Of a DNA stretch of 64,000 bases, positions 17,305-26,425 are shown piece by piece (positions within the stretch are counted from its first letter, which is position 1; each line of letters opens with the position of its first letter). The notes beneath the pieces were generated by a model that saw nothing but the letters and a program-made list of their open reading frames with translations, did not search any database and was not told the origin of the DNA. Location: the NCBI RefSeq assembly GCF_019130065.1, contig NZ_JAHSPG010000002.1:248001-312000 (forward strand), read 5' to 3'. The stretch is from Pinibacter aurantiacus. GTDB taxonomy: Bacteria > Bacteroidota > Bacteroidia > Chitinophagales > Chitinophagaceae. The position numbers were made by a program, and so were the translations under genes.

Positions 17305-20300
17305 TTAAAAGTTAGCGTACACTGTGAATGAGCAGTTACGTGCAAAAGGATAAGAAGTTCCTCTTTCAATTCTCACAGACGAGTATTGGTAAGGATCATT
17401 CATATTAAACAACACTCTCAGTCTTTGCATTTTCATTTTTTGAACAAATCTGAATTTGTAGAAATCGTACCCTGCATACACAGAAGCGATATCCACTTCA
17501 CTCAATTCCTGCACAAACCTGGAAGTTGCCAGTGTAGAAGTTTTGTTTACGCCAAGACCTTTATACAATGCTATGTCGCCTGGTTGTTTCCAGCTATCGT
17601 AGTAAGCGCGTTTGTCAACATTGTAGTTGATTTCAGCGTTCTCAACTTTGTCAACGAGCGTTTGGTTGTAGATCTGGCCGCCTGTAGTGTATCTGCAAGA
17701 GAAGCCAATGCTAAAGCCTTTGTATTCGTAGTTTGCACCAAACACACCAAATAGTTTTGGCTGACTGCTGCCAACAACAACTTTATCATTAACATCCCAT
17801 GTATCTGTAACGGTGCCATTGGCCTTAACAAAGATTTCTTTTCCTGTTGCAGGATCTATACCGTTAGATTTAACCGCCCAGATAGCATCCAGCGATTGAC
17901 CTTCCTGGAAACGAACCAATGGTTTGTTTGTATTCCTTTTAGCAGAGCTGTCATCCATTACTTTGGTAAGGCTTTGCAAAGAGTTGGAAATTTTTTCAAT
18001 GGTGTTTTTATTCGATGCGCCTGACACATAAATGTTCAAAGAACTACGGCTGGCAGGATTGCTGAAAACTCTGTAGTTAACCTTAAACTCGTACCCCACG
18101 TTCAACAGTTGTCCAAGGTTTTCTTTGTATGAAGCGAAACCCATAGAAGGAGGCGTTGTAATATCCGTTAACAGGTTATTCGTAGTAGAACGATAGTGAT
18201 CAAAACGAAGGGTTACCTTATCAAGGATATTCATGTCAAAACCAACGTTGAAATCATATCGCTGTTGCCATTTCAGGTTTTCGTTTGCGAGGCCATTTAA
18301 GTAAGTTCCAACCTGGCCCTGGTAAGATGCGTTGGTATAATAGCTATACAATGACATGGCCTGGTAAGAATCGAAATTTTGCGATCCTGTATAACCTACA
18401 GACGAACGCAGTTTCAATTGTTTTACAACATTGGTCATTCCGGCAAAGAATTTTTCTTTGTGCACGTTCCAGCCAATACCCGCGGACCAGAAAGAACCCC
18501 ATGGGTTATTGGAGCCAAATTGAGAAGAAGCACTTGTTCTGATAGAGAGATCGGCAAAGTATTTATCGGAGAAAGAATAGTTAGCCGCCCCTAAGAAACC
18601 AATTTCTCTGTTGTGAGATTCGCTTCCGCTAGGCTTACCATTGATCGCATATTGATTTGCGAACATGATGTTATCCATTTTGTCGTTTGGAAAACCCACA
18701 GCGTTATACAGGAAGTTTTCTGATTTGTCTTCGCGGATAATAGCACCTGCGTTGGCAAAAACATTGTGTCTGCCGAAAGATTTGTTATAGTTCAGGTTAA
18801 GGTCACCGCTAACAGAAGAAATTTTTCCGTTGCCTTTGGTATAACTTCCTTTGGTAAAGAAAGAGGAGTCAGCATAGCCCAGGAACATGGTATGCTTACT
18901 TGAATAAAACAGGTCAGAACCGTTTACCGTATTGGTAAAACCAATTCTTGCCGTAAGTTTTAAGTTGCTATTGAAGATATAATCAAGATAGGTGTTGTTA
19001 GTAAGGTCAGTATATTGACTGGTGCTTTTCATGTAAGGCACGTTGTACAAAGGATTGTAAACAGCACCTGTATAAACCGGTCCAAGGCCAAGCGTCATGT
19101 TCACGCTTCCATCATCGTTGTACGGTTTCCAGTAAGGGTTTAACCTGGCGTATTGAGAGAAATCGCCATAAGGAGAATTGGTCGCTTTTACTGAAGTGTA
19201 TTGAAGTACATTTCTGAACAATATTTTTTTGTAGCGGTAAATCAAAGTCATTGCGCCACCGAAGTTCTCACGGCCGGAACCTTTCATAACCCCTGGATTG
19301 TTGCCGGTAAATAGTGTTAAACCTGCACGCAGTGCATCGTTACCCACTTCCATATTAAGCGTGTGCTTGTAGCCAATAGCGGTTTTCACCGGTTGTGCAA
19401 GCCAGTCGGTATTTACACCGTTTTGAATTTGATTCCAGTTAGCATAATACAAGCTGTCTTTGCTAAGACCAAAAATTGGAACATTTGAAGGTGGATTGTA
19501 GGCACCCAGTTGTTTTTCCAAAGCAAGTTTTTCTGTTGCGTTTGTCAGGTTGTAGCTGCTCAGGTCGGGCATTTCCACGTTTATCGTTCCTGTGTAATCA
19601 ATGCGTAGTTCACCTGGTTTTACTTTTATGGTTTCGATAACCACTACACCATTTGCTGCTTTAGAACCATAGATGGCTTTCGCCGCAGCATCTTTCAAAA
19701 TGGTAACCGTTTCAATTCTGTTGATATCCAGGTCGTTTACTTTTTGAATAGTGCTTTCAAATCCATCAACAATGAAAAGCGGCATGTTCGGATCAGTTGT
19801 GTATTGCTTTGTTACATCAGGAAAAGTAGATGTTCCCCTGATTTGCATGTTGGGCATTTTATTGGGATCAGATCCATTTACAAAATCGTCAGTTATTTTC
19901 AACGTTGGCTCAATTGCTCTAAGGCTTTGGAAAACGTTGGTAGTACCAGCGTTTAGCAATTCCTGGCGAGTGATCTTGGTAGAAGAACCCGTAAAACTTT
20001 CTGCTCTACGGTTAAAGATCCCCGTTACAACCACGTCATTCATGCGTTTGTCATCAAGGGTCAATGTAACGTTTACCGGAGCAGCGCTGGCAACAGTGAC
20101 TTGTGCAGTTGAATAGCCCACGTAACTAATTACCAGGATGTCATCCAAAGCACCATTGATCATAAAACGACCCTTGGTGTTTGATGCTGCAGTGGTTGTA
20201 GTTCCTTTCAACGTAATTGTTGCGCCTTGCAGAGGCAGCCCTTCTCCGTTATAGATAGTGCCGGAAACAGGAAAAGTACGCGGAGCACTTGTGTCTGCAC

Positions 20301-20694
20301 TCAATTGAGCTGGTGACAGGGGAGCCGCCGCTTCTTTGTGCGACAAAATGATGTCGTTTCCATTGATGCGGTATTGAATTGGTTGATCAGCCAGAACCAT
20401 GGCTAATGCCTGCGACAAAGGCATTTCACGAACCGATACATTTACCGGCTTTGCATTTTTGAACAATTCATTTCTTCCAAAGAAATTATAACCCGTTTGT
20501 TTTTTAATGGAAGTAAATACTTCTTTAAGGGGCATGTTTTTCGCGGACAACGTTACAGACTGTGCGCAAACAGTGGCAACAGTTAGAAAAGTTACAGCGA
20601 GGGAAAGGAGCGTCAGTTTGGTGTACAGAAATGTTTGGGGCAAATAACTGCGCGTCCAGGCGGCAGCCTTGTGCCGTCTTCCGGTTTTTTGCAT
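17305..20694 (-). CDS. SusC/RagA-family TonB-linked outer-membrane transporter with STN domain
   Basis: 1129 residues. After a long signal region (to about residue 45) comes an STN domain (about 50-115; KNMPLKEVFTSIKKQTGYNF), a carboxypeptidase-like regulatory domain (about 145-220), the plug (VVVTGIFNRRAESFTG onward; SusC signature around IVDGFESTIQKVNDLD), and a 22-strand barrel ending in SFTVYANF. The STN domain is the part that signals to a FecR anti-sigma factor, and a FecR gene and ECF sigma gene lie just upstream. It imports ligand delivered by SusD, powered by TonB. Conserved family plus context make this a regulated uptake transporter. Confidence 0.96.
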   Translation of the reverse strand: MQKTGRRHKAAAWTRSYLPQTFLYTKLTLLSLAVTFLTVATVCAQSVTLSAKNMPLKEVFTSIKKQTGYNFFGRNELFKNAKPVNVSVREMPLSQALAMVLADQPIQYRINGNDIILSHKEAAAPLSPAQLSADTSAPRTFPVSGTIYNGEGLPLQGATITLKGTTTTAASNTKGRFMINGALDDILVISYVGYSTAQVTVASAAPVNVTLTLDDKRMNDVVVTGIFNRRAESFTGSSTKITRQELLNAGTTNVFQSLRAIEPTLKITDDFVNGSDPNKMPNMQIRGTSTFPDVTKQYTTDPNMPLFIVDGFESTIQKVNDLDINRIETVTILKDAAAKAIYGSKAANGVVVIETIKVKPGELRIDYTGTINVEMPDLSSYNLTNATEKLALEKQLGAYNPPSNVPIFGLSKDSLYYANWNQIQNGVNTDWLAQPVKTAIGYKHTLNMEVGNDALRAGLTLFTGNNPGVMKGSGRENFGGAMTLIYRYKKILFRNVLQYTSVKATNSPYGDFSQYARLNPYWKPYNDDGSVNMTLGLGPVYTGAVYNPLYNVPYMKSTSQYTDLTNNTYLDYIFNSNLKLTARIGFTNTVNGSDLFYSSKHTMFLGYADSSFFTKGSYTKGNGKISSVSGDLNLNYNKSFGRHNVFANAGAIIREDKSENFLYNAVGFPNDKMDNIMFANQYAINGKPSGSESHNREIGFLGAANYSFSDKYFADLSIRTSASSQFGSNNPWGSFWSAGIGWNVHKEKFFAGMTNVVKQLKLRSSVGYTGSQNFDSYQAMSLYSYYTNASYQGQVGTYLNGLANENLKWQQRYDFNVGFDMNILDKVTLRFDHYRSTTNNLLTDITTPPSMGFASYKENLGQLLNVGYEFKVNYRVFSNPASRSSLNIYVSGASNKNTIEKISNSLQSLTKVMDDSSAKRNTNKPLVRFQEGQSLDAIWAVKSNGIDPATGKEIFVKANGTVTDTWDVNDKVVVGSSQPKLFGVFGANYEYKGFSIGFSCRYTTGGQIYNQTLVDKVENAEINYNVDKRAYYDSWKQPGDIALYKGLGVNKTSTLATSRFVQELSEVDIASVYAGYDFYKFRFVQKMKMQRLRVLFNMNDPYQYSSVRIERGTSYPFARNCSFTVYANF

Positions 20695-20805
20695 AATTTG
20701 TCTTGGTTTACTTGTTAAAAAATAGAAATCCTCAGAGCAGGCAAATCTTTCTACCGGATTGTTGTTCCGGCTTTCTCATTGCTGTTTCTGTTATGTCAAA
20801 AAAAT

Positions 20806-20933
20806 CTTTATTTAAAAACGATCAGCTTTCTTCTTGCCTTGGTTCGTGTCCCCACGAACCACATGTTGGCGACCCGGTTTCGGTTCGTGGGGACACGAAC
20901 CGAGGCTTTACTTAAAAACGATCAGCTTTCTTC
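20806..20933. repeat. Palindromic element on the fecR stop codon between 28-bp direct repeats
   Basis: Direct repeats at 20806-20833 and 20906-20933 (27 of 28 identical) lie exactly 100 bp apart. The insert carries terminal arms gccttggttcgtgtcccc... and its inverse ending ...gaaccgaggc, 24 of 25 positions pairing (about 20836-20860 and 20882-20906). Either copy of the repeat encodes the same protein end KLIVFK and stop, so the element entered the 3' end of fecR without changing the product. Confidence 0.88.
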
Positions 20934-22116
20934 CTTCCCTGCGGAAATGCACATCTGAATCTTTCAGCGCCGCAATCACATCGTTCAGGCTGTTGTTGCG
21001 ACTCAATTCGCCATAGAACTCAATGTTAGGCACCTCGCCTTCATACACTACTTCTATGTCATACCAGCGCTCCAGTTGCTTCATCATTTCAGTAAGACCA
21101 ACGCCTTCGAAATTGAACACGCCATTCTTCCATGCTACCACCTTGTCTACATCAACATTGCTTACAACAGCGATGTCGTTGCCTGCCTGTGTTAACTGAG
21201 CCTGCTGGCGTGGCTTTAAAATGGCCGCTTCACCATTTGCTGCACCAGAAGAAGTGGAAGCAGTAACATTTACACTTCCCTCCAATAGTGTCGCTTTGAT
21301 TTTACTTTCATTATCATAAGCGTTTACGTTAAAGCTTGTACCCAAAACTTTTACCTCTGCGTTATTGGCCAGGATCAGGATAAAAGGTTTGTCAACTGCT
21401 TTTGATACTTCGAAATAAGCTTCACCACTCAACTGCACTCTCCTGTCTTTACTGGAAAATGTGGTTGGGTATTTCAATGAGCTCGCTGAGTTCAGCCACA
21501 CTTTTGTACCGTCTGGCAATACCAGTTGAAACTGCCTGCCTTTCGGTGTATTGAGCACGTTGTATGTCAGTTCGGTTGATGATGACCTCGATGCATCATA
21601 AGCCAATTGCCCGCTTTTCAACATCACCTGTGATCCGTTTTGCTGTGCTACTACTCCGTTACCCAGGCTGTCCAGTACCACTTTGCTTCCATCGGCCAGA
21701 ATAAGTATTGCGCCTGTTTTACCGGCGGGAATATCCTGTTGTGCCTTTGCCTGTAGCTTAACCGAAGGCACAGTGCGGTTTTGAAACCACAAATAACTTC
21801 CCGTAGCCATAAAAAAGATCACGGATGCTGCCACGGCCCATCGTACAATTAACCTGGCTCTGTTCATCGGCTTTACAATACCGGCTGTATATCCTGGTTT
21901 GTCGACACCAACAATATTTCTAACAGCTGCAAGAGATGCTTCATCATCAATCGCTACCGGCTTCTCAGATGTTTTCCTCAAGCGCTCCACCAGCGTATGC
22001 ACCATTATTCTGTTCTCTGGCTGAATAAGGAGATCATACAGTTCGCTGTGTTCATCTCCGGCTAATTTGCCCGAGATATATTTTTCTATCAGGTAGTTTA
22101 TTCTTTCTGGTTCCAT
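20908..22116 (-). CDS. FecR-family anti-sigma factor
   Basis: 402 residues. A short cytoplasmic N-terminal part (INYLIEKYISGKL) binds the sigma factor, one transmembrane helix lies near residues 91-112, and the periplasmic FecR domain follows (about 120-300; GRQFQLVLPDGTKVWLNSAS, LSGEAYFEV, VLGTSFNVNAYD). A DUF4974 domain closes the protein (GVGLTEMMKQLERWYDIEV). It transmits the occupied state of the STN-containing SusC to the ECF sigma factor encoded next upstream. Its stop region has been duplicated by the palindromic element at 20806-20933. Confidence 0.95.
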   Translation of the reverse strand: MEPERINYLIEKYISGKLAGDEHSELYDLLIQPENRIMVHTLVERLRKTSEKPVAIDDEASLAAVRNIVGVDKPGYTAGIVKPMNRARLIVRWAVAASVIFFMATGSYLWFQNRTVPSVKLQAKAQQDIPAGKTGAILILADGSKVVLDSLGNGVVAQQNGSQVMLKSGQLAYDASRSSSTELTYNVLNTPKGRQFQLVLPDGTKVWLNSASSLKYPTTFSSKDRRVQLSGEAYFEVSKAVDKPFILILANNAEVKVLGTSFNVNAYDNESKIKATLLEGSVNVTASTSSGAANGEAAILKPRQQAQLTQAGNDIAVVSNVDVDKVVAWKNGVFNFEGVGLTEMMKQLERWYDIEVVYEGEVPNIEFYGELSRNNSLNDVIAALKDSDVHFRREGRKLIVFK

Positions 22117-22382
22117 GTTTTTCAGGTTCGTTACGAATGGGTAATAGGGACGTTGTTAAATGAACCAGCGCTATGGCTGGTGGGATTCGTAGGATAGGAT
22201 TAACAGAAGAGAAAACCCCGGTCACCAAGGTCATTGCTAAGGGTAACAATGCTCAGTGGGCCGCGTGATCTTTATTAAGAACCACGTCAAAACAAAACGT
22301 AACACTCGGAGCCAAAAATTTTTTGGAATATCATTTTTATGAGTTCGACTTCTTGGGGTTGCTTGCAGAAGCGGGTTCTGCT

Positions 22383-22401
22383 CCCTCTCCTTTGGAGAGG
22401 G
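22383..22401. repeat. Short palindrome CCCTCTCC-TTT-GGAGAGGG
   Basis: Perfect 8-bp stem with a 3-nt loop in the fecR-sigma gap (22117-22413), followed by gctggggtgagg. No U tract, so not an obvious terminator, but it would sit between the two regulatory genes in their shared transcript. Confidence 0.75.
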
Positions 22402-22413
22402 CTGGGGTGAGGT

Positions 22414-23022
22414 TTAGCGGAGCAGGAAAAGCATCACGCTCAATGAGATTCCGCTGGCAACAAGATGATCGCGGATGTCATTCAAAGCACGGGATAAAAC
22501 ATTCTTGACGGTGCCTACCGATAGGGAAAGCGCAGCCGCAATAGCAGCGGGTTTCATGCCATGGTCACGGCTAAGAGAATAGATTTTTTTGCGTTGGGCA
22601 GGCATTCCTTCAACCGCTTCCTTTACAAAACGGCTGATTTGATTCAGTTGCGCATACTCCAGGGGAGTGTTGTTCTCCGGCGACGGCTGGCGATGAACCA
22701 ATTCGTCCGTCTTACGTTCGTAAGTGAGTTTTTGCCTCATGTACCGCATACACTCATTCGCTGTTACCGTAAATATCCAGGATTTTAGATTCTCAATTTC
22801 TGTGAAGCGGTCGCGGTAGAGCCAGATGCGAACAAATACTTCCTGTATAACGTCTTCTGCATCGGCTTCTGAATTTGTGATCTTGCGGGTAAAAGGCCGG
22901 ATCATTGGAGAAAACGTTTTGAAGAGCAGCAAAAAGGCCTGTTCATCTCCGTCTGCAATTCTTGCATAGAGCTCCTTTTCGCTGTACGTTTGATGGTCAT
23001 TAAACACTGGCTTCTCCTCCAA
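22414..23022 (-). CDS. ECF RNA polymerase sigma factor
   Basis: 202 residues with sigma-70 region 2 (about 22-90; DEQAFLLLFKTF, DAEDVIQEVFVRIWLYR, LKSWIFTVTANECMRYMR) and region 4 (about 130-185; MPAQRKKIYSLSRDHGMK, LSLSVGTVKNVLSRAL). Region 3 and 1.1 are absent, as expected of ECF factors. It is first in the minus-strand block followed by FecR and SusC, the classical arrangement in which ligand binding at SusC frees the sigma factor to transcribe the transporter operon. A hydrophobic tail (VASGISLSVMLFLLR) closes the protein. Confidence 0.95.
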   Translation of the reverse strand: MEEKPVFNDHQTYSEKELYARIADGDEQAFLLLFKTFSPMIRPFTRKITNSEADAEDVIQEVFVRIWLYRDRFTEIENLKSWIFTVTANECMRYMRQKLTYERKTDELVHRQPSPENNTPLEYAQLNQISRFVKEAVEGMPAQRKKIYSLSRDHGMKPAAIAAALSLSVGTVKNVLSRALNDIRDHLVASGISLSVMLFLLR

Positions 23023-23210
23023 ATAATCGGTAATTAATAGTCATTTTCCGGTCAGGATAACCAATGATTGTAACACAACTTCAACCCTGCCGTTTCTAAT
23101 GTTTGCGCGTTAAGATACCTGCAATGCCACGCCAGCACGGATCAATTACACCTTTGGGAGGGAACAAAGGACTAATTTGGGTTTTTAAAGGATGTGTGAT
23201 GGGCACGTTC

Positions 23211-23281
23211 GTGAATCGTCAATTGTGAATCGTGAATAAGGTTTAGCGTGCAACATTCACGATTGACCATTGACGATTCAC
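23211..23281. repeat. Inverted repeat, word GTGAATC (period 7)
   Basis: Arms 23211-23237 and 23255-23281 pair at 25 of 27 positions with a 17-nt loop. The left arm reads gtgaatc, gtcaatt, gtgaatc, gtgaat. It lies in the 294-bp divergent gap 23023-23316 between the sigma gene and the gene at 23317, the one long array palindrome here that is not at a gene 3' end. Nothing else in that gap stood out. Confidence 0.9.
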
Positions 23282-23316
23282 CATTTTTCATAATTTGCAA
23301 ATAGTAAACACACATC

Positions 23317-26223
23317 ATGAGGAAACTATCGATCTGGATTTCTATTCTATTTTATTCAGCAAAGGCAATGGCACAAAATGCGGATGCAGACAGGTGGGTT
23401 GACAGCGTTTTCCACACATTAAATAACGACCAGAAAATAGCGCAGCTAATGGTAGTTCGACTCTCCGGGCTTACCAACGGCAGTGTTGTTTTTTACGATA
23501 AAGAGGTTGAGGAAGCCATCAACAAATACAATGTTGGCGGAATTTGTTTGTTCCAGGGCGGGCCGGCAAAACAGGCAATGCTCATCAATCGCTACCAGTC
23601 AATGACAAAAACGCCCATTTTGATCTGTATTGATGGCGAAACAGGACTGGGCATGCGCATGCTCGACAGCGTTGTGAACCTGCCAAGGCAAATGATGCTT
23701 GGAGCCGTGCAGGACCCTTCCATTGTTTACAAATTCGGAACAGCGGTAGCCGAACAGTGCAAGCGAGCCGGTATACAGGTGAATTATGCGCCTGTAGTGG
23801 ATGTAAATAACAATCCCGACAATCCTGTGATCAACGACCGGTCATTTGGGGAAGACAAATACAGGGTAGCTAATTACGGCATTCAATACATGAAGGCGCT
23901 GCAGGACAACGGCATTATGGCCTGCGCCAAACATTTTCCCGGCCACGGAGATGTTGCGGTTGATTCACATTTGGACCTGCCCATCATCATGAAAAGCCGC
24001 GAACAACTGGATTCGCTGGAATTGTATCCTTTCCGCCAGATGTTTAACGCCGGAGTAGGAAGCGTAATGGTCGCGCATTTGTCTGTTCCGTCCATTGATA
24101 GTACACCAAACAAACCAACTTCCATTTCTGCAAACGCTGTAACTAATTTGTTGCGCAATGAAATGGGCTTTCAGGGTTTGACATTTACCGACGCACTGGA
24201 AATGAAAGGCGTTGCCAAATATTATCCTGATGGATTGGCTTCGGTAGAATCGTTAATTGCGGGCAACGACATGCTTTGCTTACCGGGTGATGTGAAAAAC
24301 ACTTTGGATAAAGTAAAGCAGGCCATCAAAAAGAAAAGATTAAAATGGGCCGACATTGATATGCACGTGAAGAAAGTATTGTATGCGAAATACAATTACG
24401 GCCTTGCAAAATGGCAGCCTGTTGCGATTGAGAACATTGCGAATGACTTAAACAAGGATGCCGGCTCAACATGGAAATTGGTCGCAGAGAACGCGTTGAC
24501 ATTGTTGCGTAACAATGATTCTGCGACGTTCCCTTTGGCTGTTGTAAAAAGAAAAGTAGCATACGTTGCCATTGGCGCCACAGAAGATAATTACATGGCA
24601 AACAGGCTGCGCGATGAATTTAAAGCGCATGTGTACTTTTTTGAAAACGCGCAATCAGTTGAAAAAGCAGAGGCGCTTGCGCAACTGGTGAAAAGTAGGT
24701 ACGATGTTGTGATCATCGGTGTACATGGCTACAGTCGTTTTCCAAGAAATAATTTTGGCATTAGCGACGCTTCGTTAAAATTGATCAAACAATTGCAGCA
24801 GGAAAACAGGAGTGTAACGTTTGCTTTTGGCAATCCTTACGCGATTAAAAATTTCAGCGATGGAAAAGTAATCGTCGCATGTTATGATGATAACGATTAT
24901 ATACAAACGGCAGCCCTCGATCTGCTGGAAGGAAAAATTGATCCTAAAGGAAAATTGCCTGTAACCGTTAGCGAAGAATTTAAATACGGTGCAGGCATTA
25001 CGCAAAACCTGAGTCTTTTGCCGGTAGCGCCTTCGCAAGTGGGCATGAACGATTCTATACAAACAGAAATTGACTGCATTGTGCAGGATGGCTTGAACGC
25101 GCTTGCTTTTCCGGGAGCAGTAGTGCTGGTGACAAAAGATGACAAGATCGTTTATGAAAAAGCATTTGGAAAATATGCCTTCCAGGATTCTACTCCGGTA
25201 ACTACAAATACGATATACGACCTCGCTTCTGTTACAAAAATTTGCGCGACTACTTTATCTGTAATGAAATTGTATGAAGAGGGCAAACTGGATATCAATA
25301 AACGTTTGGTGGATTATTTGCCGTCTACACGAGGCACCAACAAAGAAAATATTCTCGTAAAAAATCTGTTGTTGCACCAGGCTGGGTTGAAAGCTTTTAT
25401 CCCTTTTTACAAAGAAACGCTGGATGCAAAAGAGCAACCCGGGGATACCTATTATTCTTTGGTTCAATCAGATGAATTCCCGACACGTGTAGCGGAGAGT
25501 CTTTACCTGAGAAAAGATTTTCAGGATACGGTCTACAAGCGCATGTTGCAAAGTGATGTTGCTCCAACGGGCCATTATTTGTACAGCGACAATGATTTTA
25601 TTTTCCTCGGAAAAATTGTGGAAGCCATTACAGGAGAGAGTCTTGATAATTACGCAAAGAGAACTTTCTACGAACCGTTGGGATTAACGCATACCGGATT
25701 TTTGCCAAGAACATTTTTGCCACTGGATAGTGTAGCGCCAACGGAGAACGAAGAAATTTTTCGCAAACAATTGTTGCGCGGCGATGTGCACGATCCAGGG
25801 TCTGCGATCATGGGCGGAGTAGCGGGACACGCAGGACTGTTTAGCGATGCACATGACATGGCCATTATTGCACAATTGCTTTTAAACGGCGGAACGATCT
25901 ACGGCAAACAGATTTTTAAAAAAGAAACCATCGATTATTTCACCGCCTATCAAAGTAACGTTAGCAGACGGGGGCTTGGTTTTGACAAACCGGAGAAAGA
26001 CAACGCGACATTGAAAGAACCATATCCATGTTTGTCAGCATCACCACAAACCTTTGGCCACACCGGCTTTACAGGCATTGGCTGGTGGGTGGACCCAAAA
26101 TACAACATGACGTTCATCTTCCTTTCCAATAGAGTGAACGCTGCAAAGCCAAACATTAACAAGCTTACGGCAATGAGCATACGTGGAAGAATTCAGGAAG
26201 CGTTGTATAAAGCGATTAGATAA
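23317..26223 (+). CDS. Fusion of NagZ-like GH3 glycosidase and serine beta-lactamase-like domain
   Basis: 968 residues with a signal peptide (to about residue 20). The N-terminal half is a GH3 beta-N-acetylhexosaminidase with the NagZ loop KHFPGHGDVAVDSH (205-218) that carries the Asp-His general acid, and nucleophile Asp292 in FTDALEM. A GH3 C-terminal-like linker (about 400-560) follows. The last 400 residues are a class C beta-lactamase/PBP-like domain with SVTK (Ser638, Lys641), YSDN (Tyr756) and HTG (915-917). The first part should remove GlcNAc from muropeptides; the second may act on their peptide or an ester. Such fusions occur in Bacteroidota and suggest periplasmic wall recycling. 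Confidence 0.92.
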   Translation: MRKLSIWISILFYSAKAMAQNADADRWVDSVFHTLNNDQKIAQLMVVRLSGLTNGSVVFYDKEVEEAINKYNVGGICLFQGGPAKQAMLINRYQSMTKTPILICIDGETGLGMRMLDSVVNLPRQMMLGAVQDPSIVYKFGTAVAEQCKRAGIQVNYAPVVDVNNNPDNPVINDRSFGEDKYRVANYGIQYMKALQDNGIMACAKHFPGHGDVAVDSHLDLPIIMKSREQLDSLELYPFRQMFNAGVGSVMVAHLSVPSIDSTPNKPTSISANAVTNLLRNEMGFQGLTFTDALEMKGVAKYYPDGLASVESLIAGNDMLCLPGDVKNTLDKVKQAIKKKRLKWADIDMHVKKVLYAKYNYGLAKWQPVAIENIANDLNKDAGSTWKLVAENALTLLRNNDSATFPLAVVKRKVAYVAIGATEDNYMANRLRDEFKAHVYFFENAQSVEKAEALAQLVKSRYDVVIIGVHGYSRFPRNNFGISDASLKLIKQLQQENRSVTFAFGNPYAIKNFSDGKVIVACYDDNDYIQTAALDLLEGKIDPKGKLPVTVSEEFKYGAGITQNLSLLPVAPSQVGMNDSIQTEIDCIVQDGLNALAFPGAVVLVTKDDKIVYEKAFGKYAFQDSTPVTTNTIYDLASVTKICATTLSVMKLYEEGKLDINKRLVDYLPSTRGTNKENILVKNLLLHQAGLKAFIPFYKETLDAKEQPGDTYYSLVQSDEFPTRVAESLYLRKDFQDTVYKRMLQSDVAPTGHYLYSDNDFIFLGKIVEAITGESLDNYAKRTFYEPLGLTHTGFLPRTFLPLDSVAPTENEEIFRKQLLRGDVHDPGSAIMGGVAGHAGLFSDAHDMAIIAQLLLNGGTIYGKQIFKKETIDYFTAYQSNVSRRGLGFDKPEKDNATLKEPYPCLSASPQTFGHTGFTGIGWWVDPKYNMTFIFLSNRVNAAKPNINKLTAMSIRGRIQEALYKAIR

Positions 26224-26290
26224 TTGAAAATTGAAAGTTGAAAATTGAAAATGGAACATTATTACGCGTAGGGGCGAATTGCATTCGCCC
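26221..26290. repeat. TTGAAAA array (period 7) plus GGGCGAAT palindrome, copy 2
   Basis: The TAA stop of the preceding gene is the first unit of a 34-nt array of a 7-bp word (26221-26254) with no inverted partner here. The perfect palindrome gggcgaat-tgc-attcgccc follows at 26272-26290. Confidence 0.85.
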
Positions 26291-26328
26291 TGCTTCGTCC
26301 TCTGGCACAGTTATTTTATTGTAAAATA

Positions 26329-26359
26329 TTGCGGCATCTTAATTTATCCGCTACCTTTA
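26329..26359 (+). promoter_or_regulatory. Bacteroidota-type promoter for the OsmC gene
   Basis: TTG at 26329-26331, a 20-nt spacer and TACCTTTA at 26352-26359. This fits the -33 TTG / -7 TAnnTTTG pattern with one mismatch, and places the start of transcription about 60 nt upstream of the ATG at 26426. Confidence 0.6.
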
Positions 26360-26425
26360 TGAACTTCGAAAGTTTTTCACAACGAACAACTAATCAACCT
26401 TTTTCAAATCTTAAAATAAAATACC

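Noticed and set aside
17386-17754. 122-residue plus-strand ORF inside the susC gene
   Set aside because: Antisense shadow of the SusC barrel with no independent signal.
20806-20933. Insertion sequence at the fecR end
   Set aside because: No transposase coding capacity in about 72 bp; it is kept only as a palindromic element with direct repeats.
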